Source: Methanobacteriota archaeon (lineage in GTDB: Archaea; Thermoplasmatota; Thermoplasmata; UBA10834). From it: a stretch of 64,000 nucleotides of DNA. This document shows, one piece after another, positions 41,475-51,200 of the stretch. The stretch's first letter is position 1. Every line of letters starts with the position of its first letter. Below the pieces are notes generated by a model. It was not told the DNA's origin and ran no database searches. It was given only the letters and a program-made list of their open reading frames with translations. The stretch covers positions 1,562,863 to 1,626,862 of the forward strand of contig CP070732.1 of the NCBI GenBank assembly GCA_020347565.1, in the 5' to 3' direction. The position numbers were made by a program, and so were the translations under genes.

Positions 41475-42155
41475 TCACTTGCCGACAGCGAGCCTGGAAG
41501 CGAGGATCATGGGCAGACCTGCCTTCAGTATCGACTCCGAAGCGGACTCGGTGTCGTATTCGACTCTCTCGACGTCGAAATCCCGCGAGCGTGTGTCGAA
41601 CGTGGCGAAGCTGGCCCTGGGGTCTCCATCGCGCGGCTGGCCCACGGAGCCAGGGTTGCCGACCACGCCCGTCTCGAACGCCCGTCTGTAGGGCACATGC
41701 GTATGTCCCAGGAACACAGCGTCCGCAGCGCACCTCACCAGGATGTCTCCGTCGACCATCTCCTCGTACACGTACTCGTCGGGGTCTGTGTCGGACCCGT
41801 GGAACCCGCTGACTACGCACCCCTCGTCGTCGTCGAAACGCAGGCTCGTCGGGAGCGATGATATGAAGCTCTTCGACTCCTCATCCAGCCGGTCGGCCGT
41901 CCAGAGCGCCGCCGCGGCAGCGTACGGGTTCATGAAGCGAACATCGCGCGTCAGTGCTGCGCGGTCGTGGTTGCCGAGTATCGAGCTGTCCACCGTGCTG
42001 CGGACGCGTCTGCAGCACTCGTTGGGGTGGGCGGAGTACCCGACGACGTCCCCGAGGCACAGCACCGCATCGGGCGCGTATCCCTCTATCCTCTCCAGAA
42101 CGACCTCGAGCGCGTGTATGTTCGAGTGGACGTCTGATACTATGGCTATCCTCAT
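41475..42155 (-). CDS. Metallophosphoesterase (YfcE/MJ0936-like)
   Basis: A 226-residue phosphodiesterase of the YfcE-type family. It has IAIVSDVHSNIHAL at the N-terminus, CLGDVVGYSAHP, ILGNHDRA, and FLGHTHVPYRR with VVGNPGSVGQPRDG, all metal ligand motifs. It is probably a cytosolic phosphodiesterase. I start at the ATG at 42155; an ATG at 42170 overlaps the nnr stop (ATGA) and would add five residues (MKRRG). Confidence 0.9.
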   Translation of the reverse strand: MRIAIVSDVHSNIHALEVVLERIEGYAPDAVLCLGDVVGYSAHPNECCRRVRSTVDSSILGNHDRAALTRDVRFMNPYAAAAALWTADRLDEESKSFISSLPTSLRFDDDEGCVVSGFHGSDTDPDEYVYEEMVDGDILVRCAADAVFLGHTHVPYRRAFETGVVGNPGSVGQPRDGDPRASFATFDTRSRDFDVERVEYDTESASESILKAGLPMILASRLAVGK

Positions 42156-42166
42156 GCCTCGCCTCT

Positions 42167-43630
42167 TCATTCGAGCCTGTCGAACTCGTATCGTCTGAGC
42201 ACGTAGGGGATCTTGTCTATCACATCCGTCGCGATGAGTCCGTAGTTGTTCTCCTCGAAGGCGAGGTCACCAGCGAGGCCCATGGCGAAAGCGCCTATCC
42301 GCGCTGCATGGAACGGCTTCGCGCCCTGTGCGATCATGCCGGCGACGAGGCCGGTGAGCACGTCTCCCGTTCCCCCCACGGCGAGCGCGTTGTTCCCCGT
42401 CCTGTTGAGCTTCACCATCGAGCCGTCGCTGACGACGTCCACCTGTCCTTTCAGCAGTATGGTGGCCCGCAGCTTCGAGGCAGCTTCCTTGACCTTGTCG
42501 CCCCTCTTCACAGGGTCTTCGGTTCCGAGGGCGCGTCCAGTAAGCTTCCTGAACTCACCGGCGTGCGGCGTTATGACGACCGTCTTTCTCCTCAGCACCT
42601 GGAGCCGTTTGCTGCATGCTCCTATGGCGTCCGCATCGATTACCATCGGCTTCGTGCAGCGCTGCACGAACCTCTGCACAGCTGTGGTCGTCTCCGGCGC
42701 CGAGCCGAGGCCTGGGCCGATGGCGATGACGTCCATGTCCTTCGAGAACGACATCAGTTCATCGACGTGCTCCTCGGACAGCAGCTCGCCGTCGAGCGCC
42801 CTCACAATCAGGCTCGGCGAGTACACGGCGACCGGCAACGCCGCAGGCTCTGGCGTCGCGACGAACGCGAGGTCGACGCCGGAGCGCATCGCGGCCATCC
42901 CCGTGAAGGCCGGTGCACCGGTATATGGCCCTCCGCCGACGACGAGGACTCTGCCGGCATCGCCCTTCTTGGCGTCGGGCTTCCTGCTGGGGAGGAATGA
43001 GAAGTCGCCAGGGCCGCAGTAGGTCTCGGCTTCGTCCGGTATGCCTATGTCCGCCACGATCATCCTGCCGGAGTTCTTTCTGTTCATACCGATCTTCGGC
43101 GCGTGGAAGGTAACGGTCGCCTTCGGGCGGACTCTCAGTTCCGACGGCCATCCTGAGGGCACGTCGACGCTGACAACGGGCTTCTTGCTGCGGTTCAGGA
43201 GTCTGATGATGCTGGCATACGGCTCGCGGGGCCTCCCCCGCAGGCCCACGCCGAGCATGGCGTCGACTACGACATCGTGTCCTTTCAGGTCGAGCGAGTC
43301 GAGGCCGTTAACGAGCGCCCTCACACGGTCGAAGTTGACGGTGACGAGGTCTGACGACGACTCCCGCACGGACTCGACCATGTAGACGGTCACCGGCGAC
43401 CTCGCGGCGAGGTGCCGCGCGGCGACCAGGCCGTCCCCACCATTGTTGCCCTTTCCGCAGAGCACGGCCGTTCGGGCAGGCTGGGGAAAGCTCCCCTGAA
43501 CATACTTGGCGACCTCCGCCCCGGCGTTCTCCATGAGCGCTAGGGTCCTCACTCCGAGGTGTCGCGAATTAATGTCGAGGACCTTCACTTCCTCCGCAGG
43601 GATCGGTGCTCTGTCCACGGCCAATCGCAT
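42167..43630 (-). CDS. nnr: Bifunctional NAD(P)H-hydrate repair enzyme Nnr
   Basis: A 487-residue fusion. Residues 1-215 are the YjeF_N epimerase (VLCGKGNNGGDGLVAARH, VVVDAMLGVGLRGRP), converting R to S NAD(P)HX. Residues 225-487 form the ATP/ADP-dependent dehydratase of the carbohydrate-kinase fold (VLVVGGGPYTGAP, AIGPGLGSAPET, VITPHAGEF, GGTGDVLTGLVAGM). Both domains look intact. It overlaps the next phosphoesterase gene, implying one transcript. Confidence 0.95.
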   Translation of the reverse strand: MRLAVDRAPIPAEEVKVLDINSRHLGVRTLALMENAGAEVAKYVQGSFPQPARTAVLCGKGNNGGDGLVAARHLAARSPVTVYMVESVRESSSDLVTVNFDRVRALVNGLDSLDLKGHDVVVDAMLGVGLRGRPREPYASIIRLLNRSKKPVVSVDVPSGWPSELRVRPKATVTFHAPKIGMNRKNSGRMIVADIGIPDEAETYCGPGDFSFLPSRKPDAKKGDAGRVLVVGGGPYTGAPAFTGMAAMRSGVDLAFVATPEPAALPVAVYSPSLIVRALDGELLSEEHVDELMSFSKDMDVIAIGPGLGSAPETTTAVQRFVQRCTKPMVIDADAIGACSKRLQVLRRKTVVITPHAGEFRKLTGRALGTEDPVKRGDKVKEAASKLRATILLKGQVDVVSDGSMVKLNRTGNNALAVGGTGDVLTGLVAGMIAQGAKPFHAARIGAFAMGLAGDLAFEENNYGLIATDVIDKIPYVLRRYEFDRLE

Positions 43631-43768
43631 TGGTCATTGGCGTATTAAACCTGTCTAGCCCAGGCGCTGCTTCAGGGAGGCGCCAGACAGGCGTCTGACA
43701 ACGCCATCCCGAAAAGAACTAAATACGAAGACCTCGTAGTCCCGGGCACCTCGGCAGGGAATGCGTAA

Positions 43769-44059
43769 GTGACAGAGATCAAGAGGCTAGTACTCGATGT
43801 GTTGAAGCCACACCATCCCACGATAATCGAGATGTCCCGCCGGATAAGTGTTCTCAAGGGCGTGTCGGGGGTCAACTGCACGCTCGAAGAGGTGGACCGC
43901 GAGACGGAGAGCGTGAAGATCACGATCGAAGGACCCTCGATCGACTTCGAGAGCATAGAGGAAACCATCTCCGATTGCGGAGCCGTTATACACTCTGTTG
44001 ACAGCGTCTCGGCGGGAAAGCACCTGGTGGAAGAGGTCGAGACACCTCAGGACAGATGA
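43769..44059 (+). CDS. DUF211 family protein
   Basis: A 96-residue DUF211 protein. It begins TEIKRLVLDVLKPHHPTIIE and continues with VSGVNCTLEEVDRETESVKITIEG and IEETISDCGAVIHSVDSVSAG, the ferredoxin-like fold seen in this archaeal family, which forms oligomers and binds metal in a structure I recall. The function is unknown. The GTG start at 43769 follows a box A (CTAAATAC, 43719-43726) with an 18-base leader. Confidence 0.9.
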   Translation: MTEIKRLVLDVLKPHHPTIIEMSRRISVLKGVSGVNCTLEEVDRETESVKITIEGPSIDFESIEETISDCGAVIHSVDSVSAGKHLVEEVETPQDR

Positions 44060-44184
44060 CCTCCGTCCAGGCGTCGCCTGCGCCCCGTCCAGCCGTGCGA
44101 TTGGGATACATTGATGAACAAGCAAGGGATTCGTGTAGCTGACCTGAGAGACCCTTCACGAGTGGTCGACGGATTCGTGATATC

Positions 44185-45183
44185 ATGCGAGAGGAGGCCG
44201 CGTCGCCGCAATACGCTGAAGAGATACTCGGAAGGCTGAAGGGGGAGATCGGTGAGGCCGTCGTTGGCTACGAGACGCAGGTCGACGATTTCCTGACATG
44301 CATGCTCACAGACGGCCACCTGCTGGTGCAGGGCGTTCCAGGCATCGCGAAGACGACGCTGTCGAAGGCGTTGTCGGATACGACGGGCCTTGCCTTCAAG
44401 AGGATACAATTCGCCCAGGACCTTCTTCCTTCCGACATAACCGGACACTTCTTCTATAATCAGAAGCGGGACGATTTCGAGTTCAGAAAGGGGCCCGTCT
44501 TCGCCAGCATAGTCCTGGCAGACGAGATCAACAGAGCACCCCCCAAGACGCAGTCAGCGATGCTCGAGGCGATGCAGGAGAAGCAGGTCACCATCGAGGG
44601 CACGACGTTCGACCTGCCGGACCCCTTCCTGGTCATCGCTACGATCAACCCCATAGAGACAGAGGGCGTGTATCCCCTACCTGAGGCGCAGGTCGACCGG
44701 TTCATGATACGGAGCACGATGGACTACCTGGACCCCGAGTCGGAGCTGGAGATGCTGAGGCTGAAGGGGAGGGAGGCCCGGCGATTGAAGAACGTGTTGC
44801 CGCCCGAGGACATACCGAAGATGAGGACTGGCGTGACAAGTGTCCACGTGCACGACAGCGTCGTCGAGTACGTGCGGGACTTCATGACAACCACGAGGGA
44901 GGTCGAGCCGCTCGAGCTCGGCCTCAGCCCTAGGGGCGGCATGCACCTGATGCTCGCCGCCAAGGCTCACGCGTACCTGTCCGGAAGAGGATATGTCATC
45001 CCAGACGACGTCAAGAGCATGGCGCACAAGGTGGTGGATCACCGACTGATACTCACGCCAGAGGCGGACCTTGAGGGACAGACGCAGGGCGGTGTCACCG
45101 AGTCGGTGCTGTCGAGGGTCCCGATACCCAAAGGCGATTTCGCGGATGAACTCTCCCTGGACCGCGACCGGAAGAGTGGATAG
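44185..45183 (+). CDS. MoxR-family AAA ATPase
   Basis: A 332-residue MoxR-type AAA+ ATPase. It has Walker A in VQGVPGIAKTTLSKAL, Walker B in IVLADEINRAPPK, sensor-1 ATINPIETEGVYPLP and the lid region GLSPRGGMHLMLAAKAHA. MoxR proteins act as chaperones that load or activate partners carrying vWA domains. The next gene encodes exactly such a protein (2-bp gap), so they likely work as a pair. Confidence 0.93.
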   Translation: MREEAASPQYAEEILGRLKGEIGEAVVGYETQVDDFLTCMLTDGHLLVQGVPGIAKTTLSKALSDTTGLAFKRIQFAQDLLPSDITGHFFYNQKRDDFEFRKGPVFASIVLADEINRAPPKTQSAMLEAMQEKQVTIEGTTFDLPDPFLVIATINPIETEGVYPLPEAQVDRFMIRSTMDYLDPESELEMLRLKGREARRLKNVLPPEDIPKMRTGVTSVHVHDSVVEYVRDFMTTTREVEPLELGLSPRGGMHLMLAAKAHAYLSGRGYVIPDDVKSMAHKVVDHRLILTPEADLEGQTQGGVTESVLSRVPIPKGDFADELSLDRDRKSG

Positions 45184-45185
45184 TC

Positions 45186-46634
45186 TTGGAGACTTCTCCG
45201 CTCGGAAAGATGCTCCTGGTATTCTGCGCCGTGTTCGTGCTCGCGGCGTATCTGTTCATGAGCCTGTCCTGGGTTGTCGTGTGCTCGGGGCTCGTCCTCA
45301 TCTTCGTCTACTCGAGGCGCAGGTTCCTCTCCGAAGTGTTCCACTCGCAAGTCAAGGTCAGCCGCGAGGTCCTCGACGAGCTGGCTTTCGCCAGGGAGCC
45401 GGTGGCAGTCAAGGTGGAGATTGCCAACCTGAACGCCACACCGCTGCAGGCACGGTTCGAGGATCGCCTGCCACACGGCTGCGCGGTTGCGTCGGGAAGC
45501 AACGTCGCATTTGCGAAGGTGCCTCCTCGCTCCGTCTGGTCGTTCGCCTACTCCTTCGTGGCAGAAAGGCGGGGTCGGCTGGCCATGGACGACGTCGTAA
45601 TCGAGCAATCGGATGTATTCGGCCTGCACACGCACAGGCTCGAGGCGCCCGCGAAGACCACGGTCGCGGTGCACACGAGGAGGGAGAGCCTCAGCACGGC
45701 GAGAGAGGTCGCCAGACGAGAACACTTCGAGTACGCCGGCGTGACTAGGACCCCGGCGGTCGCCCTCCGTGAGTTCGAACATTCTGGCATCCGGGAATAC
45801 GCGCCTGGGGACAAAGCCCGGGACATCCACTGGAAGGCCTTCACCAGGCTGGGCAGGCTGATGACGAAGACGTACAAGAGGGAGGGTACGCTCGAGACAA
45901 TGGTCTTGGTTGACTGCAGCAGGAGCATGCGTTTGTCGTCGCACAAGGTTGCCAAGCTCGACCACGCGACGGACCTCGCGATTCAGCTGTCGCGCGTGCT
46001 GCTCAGCAACTTCCACAAGACAGGGGCGGCGGCATTCGACGAGACGTCTGTCATTTCCATGGTGGAATCGTCGCTCGCCAAGCATCAGTTCGAGAGGATA
46101 CTCATCGCTCTCAGGGACATCCCAGGCGCCGTGAAGGTGGATGACGGCGCGGCCGTGTTGGAGCCTGGAACGAGCAGCCCTCTCCTGCGGACCCAGAGTC
46201 CCACAGCGGTTGGCAAAGGCGACCGCGGGGCGTTCCTTGACGCGCTGAAGGGCATCACGGCCCACAGAAACGCGGGCATGCAGGACATCGGTCTCGAAGG
46301 GGTGATACGGGACGTGATAACGAGTAGGCGCGGAGGGGAGATGCTGTTCGTTGTCATATCCGACCTGATTTCCTCCAGGGACGCAGTGGTGTCAGCAGCG
46401 AGCCTGTGCAGGCGGACAGGGAATAGGATCCTGGTCATACAGACCTATGACGACTGGTACTCGAAGCCGTCATCGTGCCTCGATGTGGCAGGGGCCGAAC
46501 GGCTCTGTTGCAGCATGAGCGGGGCGGTCAATACCGAGGCCACACTGAGACGGGCCGGGGCATCGTTCATTCGCATCGGGCCGGCCGACACGACCGCGAG
46601 GATAGTGAGGAGCATCAGGAGGGGGGTCGCATGA
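45186..46634 (+). CDS. DUF58/von Willebrand A domain membrane protein
   Basis: A 482-residue protein. Two hydrophobic helices lie in residues about 8-42, followed by an extracytoplasmic-like region and the DUF58 signature (FEHSGIREYAPGDKARDIHWKA). The vWA MIDAS follows: VLVDCSRSMRLS (DxSxS), with a later VVISDLISSRDA. Such proteins pair with MoxR ATPases. Start is TTG at 45186, directly after the moxR stop. The product ends inside the ATG of the next gene. Confidence 0.92.
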   Translation: METSPLGKMLLVFCAVFVLAAYLFMSLSWVVVCSGLVLIFVYSRRRFLSEVFHSQVKVSREVLDELAFAREPVAVKVEIANLNATPLQARFEDRLPHGCAVASGSNVAFAKVPPRSVWSFAYSFVAERRGRLAMDDVVIEQSDVFGLHTHRLEAPAKTTVAVHTRRESLSTAREVARREHFEYAGVTRTPAVALREFEHSGIREYAPGDKARDIHWKAFTRLGRLMTKTYKREGTLETMVLVDCSRSMRLSSHKVAKLDHATDLAIQLSRVLLSNFHKTGAAAFDETSVISMVESSLAKHQFERILIALRDIPGAVKVDDGAAVLEPGTSSPLLRTQSPTAVGKGDRGAFLDALKGITAHRNAGMQDIGLEGVIRDVITSRRGGEMLFVVISDLISSRDAVVSAASLCRRTGNRILVIQTYDDWYSKPSSCLDVAGAERLCCSMSGAVNTEATLRRAGASFIRIGPADTTARIVRSIRRGVA

Positions 46635-47167
46635 TCAAGGCATCCGTGGGATTGAAGATGACGGTCGCGATGGCGGCTGCCGCGCTGTTCCTGACTTTCA
46701 GCAATCTCTCGTTCTCCCTCCTCGTGCCCGGCGCCGTGGGCGTAGTGCTCGTGCTATTCGGAATCATCATAAGATATAGACCCGCTGCGATGCTGGGCCT
46801 GTTCGTGGACCTTTCCGTGGCCGCCCTCTCTATCGATATCGTCACCTTGGCAGACATGGATGTGTGGCAGACCTCCGTCCTCGGCCTGCTGCTCCCGACA
46901 TCGCTCCTTGCCTGGAGCGCGTTACTGTCCGAGGATACCGACAGCTATGTCATCCGATTCCGCACGAGGGCGTTCGCCACGGCGCTCGCGGTCGGCGCGC
47001 TCTTCGCCGTGACCATACCTGTCTCCGCCGCCATCATCGGGACCGCGGTTCCATCGGCCGTCAACACGATCTCGACGATGGCTGAGGTGTCAATCCTGTT
47101 CACCGTGGTCGCTGTGACCGCCCTTGTCGCCGTGAGGTCCGGAGAGGGCTCCTCCACACGTTCCTAA
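46631..47167 (+). CDS. Multi-span membrane protein of unknown function
   Basis: A 178-residue protein with about five hydrophobic helices (near residues 7-25, 28-46, 50-72, 82-98, 112-135 and 150-172), short loops and a Ser/Arg tail. No family is recognised. Its ATG overlaps the DUF58 stop (ATGA), so it belongs to the moxR-DUF58 operon and may be the third partner of that complex in the membrane. Confidence 0.8.
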   Translation: MIKASVGLKMTVAMAAAALFLTFSNLSFSLLVPGAVGVVLVLFGIIIRYRPAAMLGLFVDLSVAALSIDIVTLADMDVWQTSVLGLLLPTSLLAWSALLSEDTDSYVIRFRTRAFATALAVGALFAVTIPVSAAIIGTAVPSAVNTISTMAEVSILFTVVAVTALVAVRSGEGSSTRS

Positions 47168-47171
47168 ACCG

Positions 47172-47179
47172 TTATATAC
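47172..47179 (+). promoter_or_regulatory. Box A for the archaeosortase gene
   Basis: TTATATAC on the plus strand predicts initiation near 47204, two bases before the ATG. The sortase thus has its own promoter even though it closely follows the membrane-protein operon. Confidence 0.65.
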
Positions 47180-47205
47180 GCCCGAGATGGTGCTTCCAGG
47201 CACAG

Positions 47206-48198
47206 ATGCTGCGGAACGAATGGCTCCTGCTGTTGGGCTCGTTGCTTGTTGCAGGGGCGTTGTACAATCATTACATGGGCCACTCGGCTCTCCTCGTCGA
47301 ATTGGTGATGGTGGGCGTCGGCGCGGCTCTTGCGACACGCGCTTGTCTGTCTTTGCAGAGGTCCGTGTCCAGGGAGTCGGAAGGCATACTGGTCGACTTC
47401 CTGTCGAGATACGTGAGGAGGGAGCTCTGTCCTGTGTTGATCCCCGCCGCGGGGTTCGCACTCATACTACTGTGGTCGCTCTGGAAGATGGTCTTGGTCG
47501 GAGAAACGAATCTGCGCATGGAGGATTTCATAGTCACCCTTCTCGGCCTCGCACTCGTCGTCTACCCTTCCGGCCGGTCGAAGCTGGGCGAGGCGAAGGA
47601 TTTCGTTACCCTGTACCTCGTCTTCCTCGCGGTGGTCTTTGTCGTCATCTGGAGGGCGTACTCCTTCGTTACTGGCGAGTCACATTACAGGGTCACCGCG
47701 TATGCGGAGTACTACATCATCACCGCGCCCGTAGCGTGGCTCCTCGGCGTCCTCGGGTTCCGCGTGGACGCCATCCTGGACGTTGATGGCATCGGGCTGA
47801 CGAACATAATCGAGTACGAGCACAACGACATGCTGTTCAGGGTGGGAATCGGCGACGGTTGCAGCGGCTTGTATTCCGCTGGTCTATTCTTCTCGGCCTT
47901 CCTCGCGTTTGTGGTGGCTCGGTATCGCCGCATCGACGCTCGCATAGCAGTCGGCCTGCTCGTGGGTTTCGCCGTAACGTGGCTATCCAACATCATCCGC
48001 ATGGTCGTAACCATCATGGCGGGGATAGCCTGGGGACATCCAGCGCTCGCGTTCGTCCACGGGTTCGTAGGAATACTGATATTCGTCTCCCTGATCTCAG
48101 TATTCTGGATAATCATAGTAAGATGGCTGGATTCCAGGGAGCCGAGGCCGGAGACGGACGGAGTTCTGCTCGCCGAGCCCTCGGCGAGCGAAGCGTGA
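47206..48198 (+). CDS. Archaeosortase/exosortase family transpeptidase
   Basis: A 330-residue polytopic membrane protein of the exosortase/archaeosortase superfamily. The catalytic triad residues are visible: C219 in GDGCSGLYS, R265 in SNIIRMVVT and H285 in AFVHGFVGI, each at the edge of a membrane helix. About eight helices are predicted. Such enzymes cut C-terminal PEF/PGF-type signals and attach the protein to a lipid. Two neighbouring proteins at 54.4-55.5 kb carry IPEF-type tails, so they are the likely substrates. Subtype cannot be named from sequence alone. Confidence 0.9.
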   Translation: MLRNEWLLLLGSLLVAGALYNHYMGHSALLVELVMVGVGAALATRACLSLQRSVSRESEGILVDFLSRYVRRELCPVLIPAAGFALILLWSLWKMVLVGETNLRMEDFIVTLLGLALVVYPSGRSKLGEAKDFVTLYLVFLAVVFVVIWRAYSFVTGESHYRVTAYAEYYIITAPVAWLLGVLGFRVDAILDVDGIGLTNIIEYEHNDMLFRVGIGDGCSGLYSAGLFFSAFLAFVVARYRRIDARIAVGLLVGFAVTWLSNIIRMVVTIMAGIAWGHPALAFVHGFVGILIFVSLISVFWIIIVRWLDSREPRPETDGVLLAEPSASEA

Positions 48199-48206
48199 TG
48201 CTGCGC

Positions 48207-51200
48207 TCACGAGGCGTTGTTCCTGCCGGACTGTTGCCTCATCTTGCGCGACAGGCGAAGACCGGAGACGAAAGCGGGTGTCCTGTGCGGATCATCGTCA
48301 TCGAGGACTGTGTCAGGCGACAGCTCGTCATCGCCGTACACGGATCCTCTTGATATGATTGACATCAGCTGCTTCTCGACCTCGTCACACTCATCGTCCT
48401 GGTCCTCGATAGCACACGCGATCCCCTGTGCGACGACCTCCCTGTCGATCTCATCCGTCGCCATGCGGTGGATTTCCAGTGCGGTCAGACGGCGTCCCTT
48501 GCGGTGTGTACTCGGTGCAGCTATCGTCGCGGGGGAGCGATACGCCGCCGGCTTGCGACGGCCCGCTCTCCGCTGGGCGTCCGGAACACTTCTTCGGGCC
48601 GGCGATGCGGAATAAGGCCGTGGCCACGCTCTTCTGGAAGGCCTTCTGGCCGCATTCCTATTCCTCCTGGACATGAGCAGCGCGACGAGCAGCCCTGCGG
48701 TTGCCGCGCCGCCGATCATGAGCGCGGTCCCGAGAAGGGACGAGCGCGCCCCTGTCTGCTCCGCCCCGTCGTCGACAGCGTCCGGCAGGGGCGCTGCCGG
48801 AGACGCTGGAAGCACGCTCACTGTGGCCAGCGGGCTCTCGAAGACGTTACCCGCCTCGTCCTCGACTATGACGAAGATATGCATGCCATCCCACAGATCT
48901 TCGGCTTCTATGGCTGCCACGAGCTCGGCGCCATGTAGCGTCATGGCCATCGCCTCGAAGGTTTCGTTGGGGGATTCGTAGCGCAGCTCGCCGCCCCCGA
49001 TCCCGAAGTCGTCGACGGCGACGACGCGCACGACGAGCGGCTCCCCGGAGGTGGCCTCATATTCTTCATCCAGCGACGCACTCGGGGGCGAGTCGTCTAT
49101 GTAGAATGACACGGCCTTCTCTGCGACCCGTCCAGCGTGATCCTCGGCGATAAGCGTTATCTGATGCCATCCCGACTCCAGCCCCTCCGTGGAGTACTCG
49201 ACGGGGGCTGAAGCCTTCATGAACGGCTCTCCGTCCAGCGACCACGCGAAGTAGGAGATGTACGTGTCCAGCGCGGAGAGAGTCAGCAACGTCCCGGGGG
49301 TGATTGAATCTCCGGGCGTCACGCCCGAGATGTCGAGTTCGGGCTCCTCAAGGTCCATGACGAACACGAAGGTCTCCAGGGCTGAGTTGCCCGCTAGGTC
49401 CACAGCGGTTACCGCGACCGAGAACACCCCCTCTGCTGTCGCAAACGATGCGGATATCGCGTTCGTCGCTGATCCGCTGCTCGTGGTGACCCCGAACACG
49501 GACCATGAGACCGTCTGCAGATGGATGTCCGTGGCACGCACGGTGATGTATGATTCCGGCGTGACGAAGGATCCGAGCGCGGGAGTGACGAGCATGACGA
49601 CCGGCGGGGTGTCATCTATCACGACCTCGAAGTCGATCTCGAGCACATCGCCGAGATCGTCCGAAGCGCCGATCACGATCGCGTGCGGCCCTTCGGCCCA
49701 GTACGTTGTGTCGATGTCGTAGGGCGCCAGCAGCTCATGTTGAACGCCTCCGTCCGACCAGTAGCATCCGACTGACCCTGAGGCGTACACGTCGACGTCT
49801 ATCGGGGTTCCCGGTCGTATAACATCGCCATATGAGGGCCCCACAACCACCAACACGATGGTGGAGTTGACGATTTCGAACTGCACTGAGGCGTCTGCGA
49901 GGTTCCCGAGGACATCCTCTGCGACGAACAGAACGTCATGCACGCCGATGTCCCAGCCGGTGAGGTCGATGTTGTAGGGTTCTACGAGTTCCACGCTCGC
50001 TCCGCCATCTCTGCTGTAGGCCACTTGTGACAGGTGGTCATCGGATACGGACGCCTCGATCGTGAAGTTGACTGGCACCTGCGCCCCGTCAATAGGACGA
50101 ATGATCTCAATCTCCGGCGGGGATCCATCCACTTCGAATCCGTAGGTCTCTCTCGTGACCATTCCCTGGTCGTCCGTCGCCCGTACCTCGATGACATGTT
50201 CGCCGTCGCTCCAGCCGGAGGTGTCGATGTCCCATGGAGCAGGAAGGTCGTCGAAGCCCCCGCCGTCCAAGGACACGGTCGCTTCGAATGCGCCGTCGTC
50301 CTCGATGCTCAGGTCTATGGTCTCGCCGGGGGCGAACAAGGCGCCGTTCGCTGGCGAGTTCAGAGTTATAATCGGGGCGAAGGCCTCGTCTGCGACAGAC
50401 GTGATTGTGAAAGCCCTCGATATCGGCTCGTAGATGCCGAGGTCGAACTCGACGAGCACCTCAAGCGTCTCGTTCATTGACGAGAAGAGGTTCAGGGAGT
50501 CGAAGGCCCATTCGAACCTTATGCTTCCGTCGTGGACATGTGTCGTGGCGGACACGTATTCATCGAGTATCATCCCGACCTTCTCCCCGGCGATGACCAG
50601 CTCCAACGGGACGCCCGCGATGCTGCTCAGCGGGTTGCCATCGACGTCTGAGAGCCTCCCCTCCAGGACGACCGTGACTGGTGAGTTCCTGTATGGAACC
50701 AGGGCCGATTGCGGCGCTATCTCGAAGAGAACAGGCACCTGTGCGAGCGATGCATGGCCCGCCGCGTATCTCAGGTAGTTGCCCGATTCGTCCGCGACCT
50801 CTATCATTACATCCACGCCCGAATCCGACGACGACGTCGGGATGTATGCTTCGAACAGGCCTGACTCCTGGGTGACCGCCAGCGGCGCCCACGAAGCGGA
50901 GCCCGACGGACGCCAGTTGACCGAGGCTGTGACGGAGGAGGCTGCGTCGAAGGCCTCGAAGCTCAGCCGAAGCGACTCACCAGGCACGAACCTCTGCGGC
51001 AGCTTCAGCCAGCTGATCTGTGGAGGGTCGATGTCCGTGCTCGGGATCGCGAACCCGAGTTCGATGAGCACATCGTCGCACACCTGCGATGACGGGCAGT
51101 ATGTGATAGAGGCCATGTAATCGCCATCACCGAACAGGTCGACGTGGCGAACAGCGTCCGGCCTCGCGAGGTACTCTGAGAGCTGGTACATGCCAAGGAG

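Noticed and set aside
44060..44184. Possible small gene between DUF211 and moxR
   Set aside because: Only a frame of fewer than 30 codons with no ribosome site or conservation; treated as intergenic.
46475..46630. Upstream extension of the 178-residue membrane protein
   Set aside because: It overlaps the DUF58 gene and lacks coding signal; the ATGA overlap at 46631 is a better start.
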